Program-made: the position numbers and the translations under genes
The notes under the pieces: model-generated
What the model saw: only the letters and a program-made list of their open reading frames with translations
Database searches by the model: none
Told to the model about the DNA's origin: nothing
DNA from: Congeria kusceri
Lineage: Eukaryota > Mollusca > Bivalvia > Myida > Dreissenidae
NCBI GenBank assembly: GCA_027627225.1
Contig: CM051029.1
Span: 1,699,501-1,763,500, forward strand
Reading direction: 5' to 3'
DNA: 64,000 bases
In this document: positions 1 through 11,161 of the stretch, piece by piece
Position numbering within the stretch: position 1 is the stretch's first letter
How the letters are laid out: each line of letters opens with the position of its first letter

Positions 1-126
1 CACTATTTCTAGTTATACAACGACAGTTATTATTACAATTGCTACATCAACATCAACAACAGCTTCTACTACTACTACTACTGCTACTATTGCTACTACT
101 ACTACTACTACTACCACTAATACAAG

Positions 127-191
<65 letters not shown>

Positions 192-193
192 TA

Positions 194-262
<69 letters not shown>

Positions 263-583
263 GCTGCTACAACTATTACTACTACTACTACAACAACAAC
301 AACTACTACCACTACTTCTGCTATTACTACTACTACTACCACTACTACTACTACTACTACTACTATTACTATTATTACTACTACTACTACTACTACTACT
401 ACAACAACAACTACTAGTACTACTACTACTATTATTATCAGTACTATAACAGCAACAACAACTATTACTACTACTATTACTACCACTACAACTACTTCTA
501 CTGCTCTTACTACTACAACTGCTACTACAACAACAACAACTACTACTACTACTACTACTGCTATTACTATTACTACTACTACG

Positions 584-655
<72 letters not shown>

Positions 656-770
656 TCTACAACTACTACTACTACCACACGACGACGACGATAACTGCTA
701 CTAGTTTTAAAACTAGTATAATAACACAACTACTACTGATACTTATATTGTTATTACTACTTCACGGACA
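1..770. repeat. (ACT)n trinucleotide microsatellite, about 0.7 kb
   Basis: Almost the whole stretch is ACT/CTA triplets with scattered ACA, ATT and GCT variants. The minus strand reads as an apparent polyvaline frame, which is an artefact of the repeat. It lies downstream (3') of gene A copy 1 and continues past the left window edge. The rest of the gap, 771-1252, shows no gene. Confidence 0.95.
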
Positions 771-1174
771 TACACTGTTTAGCTAATGGAGACATATATT
801 CGTATATTACATGCAATACGGCCGATTGCTCATGTGAATTAACATACGTATCGTTAAGGCTCTGTGTTGGACATACTGTTTGTCTAATTATTACGTTTCA
901 TTTATTTGATTTTTAGTATTCATTTATTACAAACAATATTGAATGTACGTGTCGCACATTAATTTGTTATTGTATGTATAAAAAAACACTGTTTAATTAA
1001 CACATTCCATTACCATTGTCTTATGTTTTCCAATTGTAACACTCCAGGCTTCCATTTATCTTTCATGTAGAACAAAACATGCACACCAACGATTTGGCAG
1101 TTTTCACCAATGTGACCCACGTTATGAATGTTAAATATATGTCTTTACTATCATAAAATAATACGTTTGTGTTA

Positions 1175-1180
1175 TTTATT
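1175..1180 (-). terminator. candidate poly(A) signal of gene A copy 1
   Basis: AATAAA on the minus strand about 70 nt downstream of the stop codon at 1253. It is a short motif in AT-rich DNA, so chance occurrence is possible. Confidence 0.35.
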
Positions 1181-1252
1181 TTATGTGCGGCAAACAAACA
1201 GAGGACTTCAAGTTGGTATCAAATATTACCAACTTCACAAGAAATTGTGGAT

Positions 1253-1446
1253 TTATGATAATTTCAAATGTTCATATTCCTTATCAGTCTGCGGTGATGA
1301 TGAGGGTCTGACAACATCACTCTCTGTACCGTCTGTGTTACCGTTCTGTGTGTTGGCTGATGAAAGACTTGTGTACTCATGGAAAGTGGTTACTCCAAGA
1401 GCTTCATATTTATTTTCTAGACTGGAATCTGAAAGCAAATACTCAT
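1253..1446 (-). CDS. gene A1 exon 13: cytoplasmic tail with ITAM-like motif
   Basis: Terminal exon; acceptor TTTCAAG then ATGAGT, phase 1, 64 codons plus stop. It holds YEAL, then seven residues, then YTSL (positions within YEALGVTTFHEYTSL), preceded by an acidic residue at -3. This fits the E-x2-Y-x2-L-x7-Y-x2-L form of an ITAM. A third motif, YEHL, lies next to the C terminus. Middle part is rich in Ser, Thr, Asn and Asp. No second copy of this exon exists in the window because the duplication broke upstream of it. Confidence 0.8.
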
Positions 1447-2663
1447 CTTGAAACCCAAGTTACAGTAATGTGAGGAGATTCAAACTCGGACAATCGTTAA
1501 GCAATACTGTTCTAGCACGGCAATGTTCTAATGGAGTTAAGTTGCAAAGACGTTAAATGGTGAGCATTAAGGTCGTCTTTGTTGTGGACATGTGTATTTG
1601 TTGATTTGTTTCGTTATTTATATATTGATTATATCTTTTTGGCAACACATTTTAAATTGCTAACTGAATACATGTGTAAAAATTAAAAATACACAGTAAC
1701 ATTACCGAATCTGCATATTTCATAACTCGCATTTGTATTTGAGGTATCTTCATATATCCTGTGAAACACAATATAACCAAATAGTAAACGATAAATCAAA
1801 GCCCATAACAATATTTTATTTATTAGTTCTTTATTACAACGTTCGACCCGAGAGATAGGATACGATCGTAAAAAACAAAACTTTTGACATTATATCGTCG
1901 TTATTTTAAGGTATTATTGGCACACCAAACGCTTAGACAACGCGTTCATGCTTTTGATCTTAAGGATGCATACTATTTCACTTACCGTTGCCCGAGTATG
2001 TCTTCGTATTGAACTACGTCTTGTAGTTGTTCTGAAATATAAATGAATAAAAAAACATATGCTTGTATACCTTTACGATTAAAGAAAAAACAACAACATA
2101 CCTTGACCTTCATTGATTTTTATACATTTAATGTACAGTACAGTGATATATGTTTTATAATAATTTCATTAATTGGACTATACAGATTTATATATGTCGT
2201 AAAAACAATATCGTTATATCCGAAACTTCGTTACAAGCCCTATCGTTACAACCGATGCCGAATTAATTGAAATATATAGGGATCCGGCCTGGACCTTGAA
2301 TTCAGCATCGCTATAAGCGATATCGTTATAAGTGGAGTATAACGTTATTTAAAATAAATGCATACAACCATATCCATTAAGTTCAAGTTCGTAATGTATT
2401 TTCTACATTTACATACATTTCAACTCAGAGTGTTTATGTTACAATAAGTTCCGTTATTACATTATAAATCGTATCGGTAATTATATAGTGTTCAAAGGTC
2501 AACAATAATAACACCACGCACACATTTTTTAGAAATGAAACGATGTTAGTTTTTTTATTTCAATAAGCAACATGAATGTACGGATTTAACCATCCCGAAG
2601 TATAAACAGTAGGACTAATAGTGTAATAAAGTCATAGAAAGGCAGAGAGGTATTTAACTTTAC

Positions 2664-2777
2664 TTGGAGGTTTTCTTCTCATCTTCCACAGCACACCAAC
2701 AACCAGTATGGTTACTAAAACTAATCCACCAACAGTTCCTCCAACAGCAGCCGCTGTTTTTCCAGAGGACGCTTGAC
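2664..2777 (-). CDS. gene A1 exon 12: transmembrane helix
   Basis: 114 nt, acceptor TGACAG, donor GTAAAG, phase 1-1. Encodes a Gly/Val/Leu-rich hydrophobic run (core GGLVLVTILVVGVLW) followed by the basic stop-transfer KMRRK, which places the C terminus in the cytoplasm. A (CAT)n repeat lies directly upstream in the intron. Confidence 0.85.
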
Positions 2778-2782
2778 CTGTC

Positions 2783-2935
2783 ATGATTAAAGTTCTTATC
2801 ATCATCATCATCGTCATCGTCATCATCAACATCATCATCATCATCATCATCAACACCATCATCGCGATCATCATCCTCATCATCTTCGTCGTCATCGTGA
2901 TCATCATCATTATCATCATCATCATCATCATCAAC
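2783..2935. repeat. (ATC)n microsatellite in intron 11 of gene A1
   Basis: About 150 nt of ATC triplets with GTC variants, starting within about 10 nt of the TM exon acceptor. It occupies the place where a pyrimidine tract and branch point would be expected, so it may affect use of that exon. Confidence 0.9.
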
Positions 2936-3257
2936 TTTACATGTATCGTTATCGTAGTTGTTAACCTAGATTGCGCTTCAGCTAACATGACGCATGTTAA
3001 TTAATATTACATATTTTAAGTTCATCAGTAAGTGAGTAGTTTTATATTATTATCAAATAAAGTAACCACCATCATCAACATATATCAGCAATGTGCAATA
3101 ATCACAATGAAATTAATGCTTTATATCTGTAGTTATATTTCATACATTTATTCCCTTTACGGTGAATTATAAAAACTACGAAGATACTCCTGTCAGTTAT
3201 GATTTAGAAGCAACCAATATGTATGTATCTTGTTCTTGTTGTATAAGATATACTTAC

Positions 3258-3557
3258 TCGTGTTCTTGAGTGTCGTAGCGGTAACGACGTCTGTCTCTTC
3301 AAATTTACCTGCGATGCTTCTTGCGAACATTTTAATCATATATGTTGTCCCAGAGTGCAACTCAGTAAGTGTATACATAAACGTGTACACCGACACATTC
3401 ACGTCAATCCATAGTTTTGTTAAATCCTTAGTTTTATATTGTATAACAAATGCCTGTTCTTCACCGCCATTGAAACCTGGTTCCCATACCACTGTCAACG
3501 AATCCAACCCCAACGAAACTTTTTTGACATGGACATTTTTAGGGGATTCCGGTTTGT
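3258..3557 (-). CDS. gene A1 exon 11: fibronectin type III domain
   Basis: 300 nt, phase 1-1. It has FN3 hallmarks: the DKPESPKNV start, the W of VVWEPGFNGGEEQ, the YTLTELHSGTTY segment and a closing TATTLKNT. In copy A2 the homologous exon is cut in the middle by the duplication breakpoint. Confidence 0.85.
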
Positions 3558-3694
3558 CTGAAGAAAAATATTTAAACGATGACAACATAAATATATTAAG
3601 TCAAAATGTAATATCGACAAAAGATTACATCAGCAAATCACTTAGATTAACAGTTATAGATAACTTCATTACACAATAATGAATTATGCATTAC

Positions 3695-3969
3695 CATGTG
3701 CTCGAAGTTCATATTCCTGTGTTGCGTTTCCTCGCTCTGTAAACTGGAGATAGACAGGTTTGTTTGAAGGCAATCTGCAGAAACATAAACCTCGACTGAC
3801 CTAGCGTCAGAAATGATTTCCCATTTTGAGCCGTTTAGCCTGTACCACGAATACGCAGATCTGTTAGGTGGCGGGTACGAATTTATTGTAAACGTTAGCA
3901 CCACTGATCCGTTTAGTATCCTCGTGATATTTGTGACAGGGGGAGAGAATGGGGATGATCTCGGGGAAC
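3695..3969 (-). CDS. gene A1 exon 10: Ig-like domain 9, 40-nt deletion
   Basis: 275 nt where copy 2 has 315. Forty nucleotides are missing at 3732/3733, at a short CT microhomology, removing the strand F region and shifting the frame. The intact version reads W at SWYRLNGSKWE and later a GRYMVSVYNELG strand F motif; neither the A nor the C version of this domain shows a canonical Cys pair here. Confidence 0.8.
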
Positions 3970-4420
3970 CTAATAATTTACAGTTGCAAAATTTGCGGAG
4001 TATTTTATACGTATACTCGAAAATAAAATATTTGAATCAAAAAATAAAGCGCCTATATATAAAAATACTAGTAATCATGTAATTCAAACCTCGCATATAT
4101 AAAATCACCGGCTCAAGATACCACACACATGTCAAATCAGTTATAATTTTGAAGATATCCAAGTTATGGATTACACAATATTGTATTCGCATTTCTTGTG
4201 TTTTTGTTATATATTTTTTTCACTTCAGTAACAACTGTTTGGAAATAATGCAATATGCCGTGTTGTATGATTATTTAACTGATTCTCAATTAAATACCTA
4301 CAGTCACACGATTGTGATGCATAGTTAAGCATTCGACATCAAACACAAACACTATATTTAATAATTACAAATCGTTATCTCCCTATATACCTCAGTTAAA
4401 AAGGGAAAAACACTCCTTAC

Positions 4421-4705
4421 ATTTAACGAATACCTCTATTACTTGTTCTTGCATCTGTGTTGAATGAATATTGCTGCCTTGACATCTGTAAACCGCCACA
4501 TCATATTCACACCTAGCGTGTGGAATGGTTGCTACAACTGATTCAGTTTGACTGGTTTCTAAAATGCGTGTATCGTACATGATCGATATATTTGCTACTG
4601 GATCACTGTCAAACTCACAAACTAATTTAACTGTGTCGCTTTCCTTAACAATAATTGTTTGATTTTCGAAACCAGCCGCAAAGTATCGCTTTATCTGAGC
4701 AGCGT
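4421..4705 (-). CDS. gene A1 exon 9: Ig-like domain 8
   Basis: 285 nt, phase 1-1, same length in both copies. B-strand Cys in VKLVCEFDSDP; F-strand YRCQGSNIHS; an extra Cys in RCEYDVAVY. Strongly similar to exon 52167-52460 of gene C (shared ARCEYD). Confidence 0.85.
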
Positions 4706-4930
4706 CTAAAAGATATAATTATTATCCTATATTTACACAATCTTGAATTATAAATGGCGTATTGTATATCACTTAATGGTCATAACAGTTGTCAGTAGAA
4801 GAGTTCATTTACATTAAAATCATTAATTATAAATCATCAAATGCAACCATTACATGATATATGATATAATGTATATTATGTATGCTACACAATTTGTATA
4901 TTTTAAATATATTATCAAAAACATGCATAC

Positions 4931-5206
4931 ACTGTACATCTAAGTAGAAACTAGTTTCGGCATAACCCTGTTCGGCACTACAACCGGTAGGCTCCATTGT
5001 ATTGGAAGCAGTACATGTATAACGTCCTTCATCAGTAAGCTTGATATCTGCTATTGACAGATGTTCACCTGACATGGTTAAGACATGTTCGCGCATCCAC
5101 TGAACTGTTGTTACCGGTGGGTTGCCAGCAGTGTAGGGACATGCAAGAGACAGGTTTGTATTCAAAACTGCCGTTAGGTTTTCTAAGCGGTGAACTGTCG
5201 GAGGTG
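4931..5206 (-). CDS. gene A1 exon 8: Ig-like domain 7
   Basis: 276 nt, phase 1-1. Classical I-set/V-set features: LSLACPYTAGNPP, W of VQWMRE, and DEGRYTCTASNTMEPTG (D-x-G-x-Y-x-C). Confidence 0.88.
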
Positions 5207-5549
5207 CTACAATGTGTTGAAATTGTATAGTAAGTCATCTTGATTAAAAATTTTCAAACCCAACACACCCACAAATAACAAACACTTAGGAAAAAGCGTA
5301 GTTTACTGGGAACACCAATAAATATTCTAGTAATATGAAATATTGTACGAAATAACGTTTCACATAATTATTCTATTAAGTTAAATCAATAAAAATTAAA
5401 AAAGATGTGTATATTTTGTTAAAAATATATATTACATGCGCATGTCTGAGTTTCAAACGTTCCAAATTGTCCAATTTAAGAATTGAATTTGTTTATGCAA
5501 CTCGTACTACTATTATATATTTTGTTGATGTATTATAGCCAGTGCTTAC

Positions 5550-5846
5550 CTAACATTTCTAGATGAAAAGTCGACATGTTCGTTCCATAAACTGTACCCT
5601 CGAAAGTGGTGTCCATTACATTAGCAGCAGTGCATGAGTATGTGCCATTTTGTTTCAAAGTAATGTTTTCCAGATGTAAAACATTGCTTAACTCATGGAT
5701 GTTTGGTTTCCAAGTATATGTGGGATCTGGCTTGCTGATGGATGTGCAGGACACTTTGACAGATTGTCCTTTAACAACGTTGAGGTGATTTGTTGAAATT
5801 TCTTGACCACACGTACTGAATCTCAGCACAGGCATTTCCGGTGGGT
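5550..5846 (-). CDS. gene A1 exon 7: Ig-like domain 6
   Basis: 297 nt, phase 1-1. Cys in VKVSCTSISKPDP, W of YTWKPN, and NGTYSCTAANVMD. Copy 2 lacks two nucleotides just before this first Cys. Confidence 0.87.
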
Positions 5847-6018
5847 CTAAAACGTCAATATCCATTGAGTATTAGCTGTTAAACAGTACCTAATAATATC
5901 GTGATTTTTTTTCTTGTATAAAAAACCAATATTCTAACAAAAAACGCATGTTATGTTATAACAGACTATGAATATTAGAAACAATAAAAAATAATGTGTA
6001 TATATATATCATACTCAC

Positions 6019-6312
6019 AGTACGCTGTAACTTTCAAATATGCAAATGTAGACGAGCACACGATTGGTTTTCCAGTGGGTTCCATACAATTGCTAGCATT
6101 ACAGCTGACAAAGCTATTGGTAGTTATCGTTTGATTCCAAAAATCCCCTTGTGTAGAGACCATGGCTTGATCTGACCATACATAATTGGGTAGTGGTATC
6201 GAGCTACTGCGGCACTGTATGTGCGCAATACGACCTCTTATAACAGTAATCGTGTTTACTTCTTTGGTCTGATTTGGCCCTATATTGTAGAGTGTTGGTA
6301 TCGTTACAGGAT
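6019..6312 (-). CDS. gene A1 exon 6: Ig-like domain 5
   Basis: 294 nt, phase 1-1. Cys in HIQCRSSSIPLPNY, W of YVWSDQA, and SFVSCNASNCMEPTG with an extra Cys. Donor GTGAGT. Confidence 0.85.
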
Positions 6313-6503
6313 CTGTGAAGGAATTAACAAGTTTTGGTGTAATTTAATCATTCGAAATAATGAAAATAACAGAACATGCATAATATTATGAAATATGACA
6401 TATATTCACATCGGCTTGGAAAATAAAACGCAAACCAATTATAATTTATATCACATTTCGCAAGCAATTCGTGTAGTTCATATATTTGTTAGTTAATACC
6501 TAC

Positions 6504-6803
6504 TTAATATTTCTAATGTAAACTGCTGTTCAACGGATCCTTCTACTGACTGTTGCAACGACGTATTCATAAGGTTTACTATCCGAATGGTGTAGATATT
6601 ATCTCCAATGGATTTCACAGCCTCTATCGACAACTCTTGACCACTGATTGTCCCGCTGACGGGACGTGTCCATGTATACATCGAAGGTGGTGGATTACTA
6701 ACGCTCGTGCATGTCATATTGAACGATTCATTTCTTATTGCACGTAATGTATTCGAGTTGACATTGAAATTCCCAATTCTGCATTCTGGAGCACGGGGTG
6801 GAT
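6504..6803 (-). CDS. gene A1 exon 5: Ig-like domain 4
   Basis: 300 nt, phase 1-1, starts with a Y-PP junction. NMTCTSVSNPPPSMYTW gives B-strand Cys and C-strand Trp. The F strand reads NIYTIRIVNLMN, so the second canonical Cys is replaced by Arg, in both copies. Confidence 0.83.
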
Positions 6804-6976
6804 CTTAAAACACACAAAATATGAACCCACGTATATTAATTCAATGACTTTAAATAGCGTTACTTAATTTTTGTCACAATATAAAAAAAGTGAAACGCCA
6901 GCTGCATCAGCAGGGAAGAACCCTTTAAAGTAGGTAGCACAACACTAAATAAAGTTCTACCCAATATAACATTGTA

Positions 6977-6981
6977 TTGAA

Positions 6982-7014
<33 letters not shown>

Positions 7015-7177
7015 GTTATTATTACTACTATTAGTTATTATTATTATTTGTATTATTATTATCATTATTATTATTATTATTGCTATTGTTATTGTTATTA
7101 TTATTATTATTATTATTATTGTTATTATTATTATTAGTAGTAGTAGTATTATTATTGTGGTTGTTATTGTTGTTTGA
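6977..7177. repeat. (TTA)n microsatellite next to the Ig3 donor
   Basis: About 200 nt of TTA triplets in the intron just after the exon 4 donor (GTAAGT, intron from 7184). The same site in copy 2 is longer and contains an inverted TAA/TTA block. Confidence 0.95.
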
Positions 7178-7184
7178 TACTTAC

Positions 7185-7476
7185 ATAAAACATCAGCTGA
7201 TATATTTGTAGTTATAATCCCTACCACAGTTTGACCATAAGTCGGTGACAGCGTATTGTTAGCTTGCATGTATACACGCCAGCATCGCTAGTTTGAAGTG
7301 TGTTATCGTCAATACAGAGGTGTTCCTCGTAGCAGACATATGGGTTATCCATGTCACTGTCGGTGAAGGATTTCCCTCACTGCTGCATGTCAGACTAACT
7401 GTCTGATTTTCTATTGCGGTGTATTTTCCACTGACTGAGTTCCCATTGTGTAAAATAGCAGGTGTACTTGGGAAAC
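7185..7476 (-). CDS. gene A1 exon 4: Ig-like domain 3, two 1-nt deletions
   Basis: 292 nt, two short of the 294 inferred for the ancestor. Compared with copy 2, one nt is missing near 7297 and another near 7264. After VSLTCSSEGNPSPTVTW the frame leaves the Ig consensus and meets TAA at 7259-7261. The second site is an AAA to AA change, a class that can also be an assembly error. Confidence 0.8.
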
Positions 7477-7639
7477 CTACAATGAACTAATTTATTATAT
7501 CATATGGTTATAGTATTTTTTTCATATTCACATTAACTACATATGTATTATGTTTATTATCAACAAATTACATTATTCCATACCATAGCATTTGTTATTT
7601 ATACATGTGTATACTGTTCTTAGAATAAGCTTGACGTAC

Positions 7640-7981
7640 GCAATATATCTATCAGCGGTGTAGTTTTTGACATGATCTGCCCGTAACCTTTGGATACATT
7701 ACAATATATCCCCTCGCCATGATCATATGCGGTTGGAGTGAATGTCAAATAACTTAAAGTCATATCGCCGGAGTTGCTACTACTACTTGTGCTGTTAGTT
7801 GCGAATAATGTAATATCTGAGTCATCACTATAGTAACCAGGTGTTCTATTGTCGGTGAACCAGCGTATGACAGGCGTGGGTCTTCCAGTCGATGAATTGC
7901 AGAATAAGATGCTCGTTATAACGTTGTCCAGTAAGGAAACAGTCTCCACTAAGGGATTCATTTCAACATTACTGACTGGAA
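7640..7981 (-). CDS. gene A1 exon 3: Ig-like domain 2
   Basis: 342 nt, phase 1-1. Cys in SILFCNSSTGRPTP, W of IRWFTDNRTP, a Ser/Asn-rich insertion, then YDHGEGIYCNVSKG. Several N-glycosylation sequons. Donor GTACGT. Confidence 0.87.
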
Positions 7982-8173
7982 CTGGACATAATATCACACA
8001 ATCAATATACTAGACAGACATTCAATACAAACACATGAGTCATAACGTGAATTTTTTGTTATGTTATTGTTATACTTCTTTGTTTTCATTGATCGTGAAC
8101 TTACAAACACAAAATACATAAAGTGCCGATTAACAATTAAATAAAAGGAGGAAAATAGTTATAAAATATATAC

Positions 8174-8491
8174 CTGCATACAATATTGTAATGGAAGCCT
8201 TGTTTTGTGTAACATCTATCAAACACGCATATACACCAGCCGTATCTGTCGTAAAACTCAAGACCGTGAGGTAAATAAATGTTATATTATTTGTGGTGTT
8301 CGTAGAAACTGAATACGTAGACGGATTGACTACTGTGGAGCCGCTATGTTTCCAGTAATCAGCGACCTGCGTGTCTCCTAGTGAAAGATGTACTTGTGAA
8401 TTCCCCGGACAGACCCCACACGTCATTATCACACTTGTTCCCAAATCCACGATGGTTCGCTCTGTTTTCAGGGAAATTGGACACGGTTGCA
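8174..8491 (-). CDS. gene A1 exon 2: N-terminal Ig-like domain 1
   Basis: 318 nt, phase 1-1. Cys in VIMTCGVCPGN and DTAGVYACLIDV; extra CxxC-like cysteine. It is the membrane-distal domain and the likeliest ligand-contact domain. Length equals that of the single Ig exon of gene B (318 nt). Confidence 0.85.
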
Positions 8492-8831
8492 CTGCAATAA
8501 TTATCAATGGGTATTATTACTAACGAATGCTTGGAAATATATGTTTACCTCTAATTGATTATCGGTAAGGTCAAATGATACGTTGTTAGCATGCATTTCT
8601 CTTATACAAATACGTCTCATATAAGAGTGTCGCTCACACTGCAGTCGTCTTTATAATGTAGATTTGCTACTGATAATGATACAATAGTTTGTTCCTCATG
8701 AACGTTTAACGTTATTTCCCATCAATAGTGAAAACCGTGAAAGAAAAGCAATATTTGTGTTTATGCATTTTGTTTCTCTAATAAGTAACACACACGATAA
8801 AACTAATATTTTAACATATTTAAGCACTTGC

Positions 8832-8883
8832 CTGATATTATTTGCATCATCAATAACACCATGGGTTCAAATATATTATTCAT
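8832..8883 (-). CDS. gene A1 exon 1: signal peptide start, GC-AG intron
   Basis: ATG at 8881-8883, encoding MNNIFEPMVLLMMQIIS. The donor is CAG followed by GCAAGT, the consensus for the minor GC-AG class; phase 1 joins correctly to VQPCPIS of exon 2. Copy 2 keeps the same donor and differs by one residue. Confidence 0.7.
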
Positions 8884-11094
8884 TTCTAAACATCAAACTA
8901 TAATTAACATTGGTTAAACTCCAGGCAAGCATAATATGCTGTACTTCCGATTTTTACTTATTTGTGTCGACCGGTATTGAATTCAAGTTCAACGCTTCGC
9001 TTTACAATCGAAACACCCAATCCAACAAAGGTAGATTTACACATAAAGACATTTGCTCATGTTAATATATGTCGGAATATGGTGTGGACACACTCACACT
9101 GGTAACATAATGTATAAAATTAATTTATATCATAATCGTACTATCCGTTTCTTTTCCAACATTGTAGAGGAGGACGTTATAGAAGGAATATTTTAAGAAC
9201 TATTTTAACCAGAGGACTGCTCCGTATGTCTGCCTTTTGTTCTTGAATGTATTGTGCTTGAGTTGTAAGCATGTCCATTTAGGTATATACATCCGTGATG
9301 TTTAATGTCATGTCCCCCACTCTAATGCGTTGTCATGTTTGCGCATATTAACATACATGCGTATTTTAGAAGTTTAATGCACTTAGAAATAGCTCAACAT
9401 GATAAAATCTACCAATTAAAGGCATATACCGGTATATATCTTGCACATTGTATGTTGATTATATACAACAAATAAATACGAATTAAAAGGAAACTACATT
9501 CTTCTAAAAATGGTCTGTCATTTTGAAACTGTATGATGATCGCCTTGACTTGCCTGTGCGTCTTTTTGTAGTAGCTGTGTTCGCTCATAACATAAACCTA
9601 CATCGGACAAGTTGCTACATCAAAGCGCTGGTAACATAGAATGTATGTTGTCGAGACAAGATAATAAAAAAATAGTAGCGGAAAGGCCAGTGCATACTAT
9701 TTTTGATAAAGAGGGAAAATCTGTTTGAATACTCCGAAATGCAATTATGACAGAGATTGCATGACCATTATCTTTGATGCGTGGGTAAAATGTGCTGCCT
9801 CTATTTAATAAGATGTATACGACAATTATATTTCAATAAATTGTCCACGAACGTCGTGTTATAATTAAACAAATACATTCATCGTTTTGGAACATTCGTG
9901 CAAATACATTGGTTTGATGTAAATTATTTAATACGTAACTGGTCATATATCCGATAGAGCGTATAATATAGCGGTATCGATTGGATCAGTGTTTGTGTTT
10001 CGTAGTATCAAACAGCAGTTCATGCCATGTAAGCTCTCGATTTTACAGTAGTCTAAAAACTAACCATTGACAAGAAAAACGTGCTCCAGGAATATATTTG
10101 AACAACCAATCCGACATACATAAACACATATACATGTATACTACTAAATTACCGAACTTAATTTTCATATAATTTTGTATCGAAATGGAACCAATAGAAT
10201 GGAAATAGCCAAACAGAGATTTAGTTTATATTATGAAAACAACGGTGTTTGTGTAAGAAATATTCAAAATAAAAAAATAGCATTTTTGAACCGCCTGGCA
10301 AGTTACGTAGACGTTTTTCTTTGTATTATTGTAATATACATGCTAATTAAATGCAAGTATCCGCGTAACCAGAATACACCTGTTTATACTTGTGCGCTTT
10401 TGCAACAAAAAGCACCATACCCACATATAGTTTATGTTGATAATTAAATGTGTGTCGATTAATGTGTATCGGACAAGTGTGTGTCGATTAATGTGTATCG
10501 GACAAGTGTGTGTCGATTAATGTGTATCGGACAAGTGTGTGTCGATTAATGTGTATCGGTAAAAAGTGTGTGTCGATTAATGTGTATCGGACAAGTGAAT
10601 ACCGTATGATTGCAAATTTAACGCTCACTACATCTAAAGGCATTTTGAACGAAGTATCCGTTTGCAATGAGGAATTTATCTAGCATATTCTATATTTTGA
10701 TATGAAATAAGCAAATATATATTACACTACATACTATCATCAAATTAATGCAAAATATGTTTGATTCAAAATGCAGTAAGTGTGTAGTGTATATATTGAT
10801 CGAAATAGTTAAACTTTATAAGAAATGATCCCTTGCAAAAACAATTTATAATATTTCACGCGCTTGTGTGGGTATTACAATTGTTACTTCTAATAATGTG
10901 TCTTTAACACATATTTTTTTATTGAAAATACAATTTATAACACATGTATTTAGACTATATCAGTCATGGTGCAGGGTAAATGTTGCTTTATTTATCTCCA
11001 GGACCTACGCTTGTCTTAATGCACGTTTCGCATTTGGACATTTTGGGTGTACATCGTCGTGTCTTACACACTTATGGACAATAAATTAAGGAGA
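8884..11094. promoter_or_regulatory. divergent intergenic interval A1/B1
   Basis: 2.2 kb between two head-to-head start codons. It should hold both promoters, perhaps one shared region. No clear TATA box or named element could be singled out. It contains a 29 bp tandem repeat (10449-10595). Short frames, such as one at 10175-10447, do not look like coding sequence: the copy 2 counterpart has lost the ATG and has a 1-nt shift. Confidence 0.5.
10449..10595. repeat. 29-bp tandem repeat, five copies
   Basis: Unit begins TGTGTGTCGATTAATGTG and ends TATCGGACAAG. Units start at 10449, 10478, 10507, 10536 and 10567; the fourth is 31 bp because ACAAG is replaced by TAAAAAG. The equivalent site in copy 2 (32050-32078) has one unit. 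Confidence 0.95.
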
Positions 11095-11161
11095 ATGGAC
11101 TTACAGGTCAAAATAGTGTTTACATGTATTTTCGCTGTCAAATTCATACCCCATTCAGTTG
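11095..11161 (+). CDS. gene B1 exon 1: signal peptide
   Basis: ATG at 11095; 22 codons plus one nt, then GTAAGT. A hydrophobic core (IVFTCIFAVKFI) follows a short polar N terminus. The 67 nt are identical in copy 2. Confidence 0.78.

Larger units (their letters stand above)
1253..8883 (-). pseudogene. gene A copy 1: Ig(x9)-FN3-TM receptor with ITAM-like tail, frameshifted
   Basis: Thirteen exons on the minus strand: 8832-8883, 8174-8491, 7640-7981, 7185-7476, 6504-6803, 6019-6312, 5550-5846, 4931-5206, 4421-4705, 3695-3969, 3258-3557, 2664-2777 and 1253-1446. Every junction is phase 1, and each Ig-like domain sits in one exon. Predicted order: signal peptide, nine Ig-like domains, FN3, TM helix, cytoplasmic tail with YxxL motifs, so a type I surface receptor or adhesion molecule. 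Taking the longer copy of each exon from the two paralogues gives 3,381 nt (1,126 aa), a multiple of three. Copy 1 itself has exon 4 two nt short (stop at 7259-7261) and exon 10 shortened by 40 nt. The full-length frame is therefore broken, although skipping both exons would keep it open. Ligand unknown. It is head to head with gene B copy 1. Confidence 0.8.

Noticed and set aside
13..729. Long minus-strand frame of almost pure valine
   Set aside because: Produced by the ACT microsatellite; no coding character.
2043..2270. 75-codon frame between gene A1 tail and TM exons
   Set aside because: AT-rich composition, no motif, lies in an intron, no counterpart elsewhere.
6925..7269. Isoleucine/asparagine-rich frames next to Ig3 (also 28368-28937)
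   Set aside because: The Ig part is real, but the rest is translation of the TTA microsatellite after the splice donor.
10449..10595. Possible CRISPR-like direct repeat array
   Set aside because: Units are contiguous 29-bp tandem repeats without spacers, in a eukaryotic sequence.
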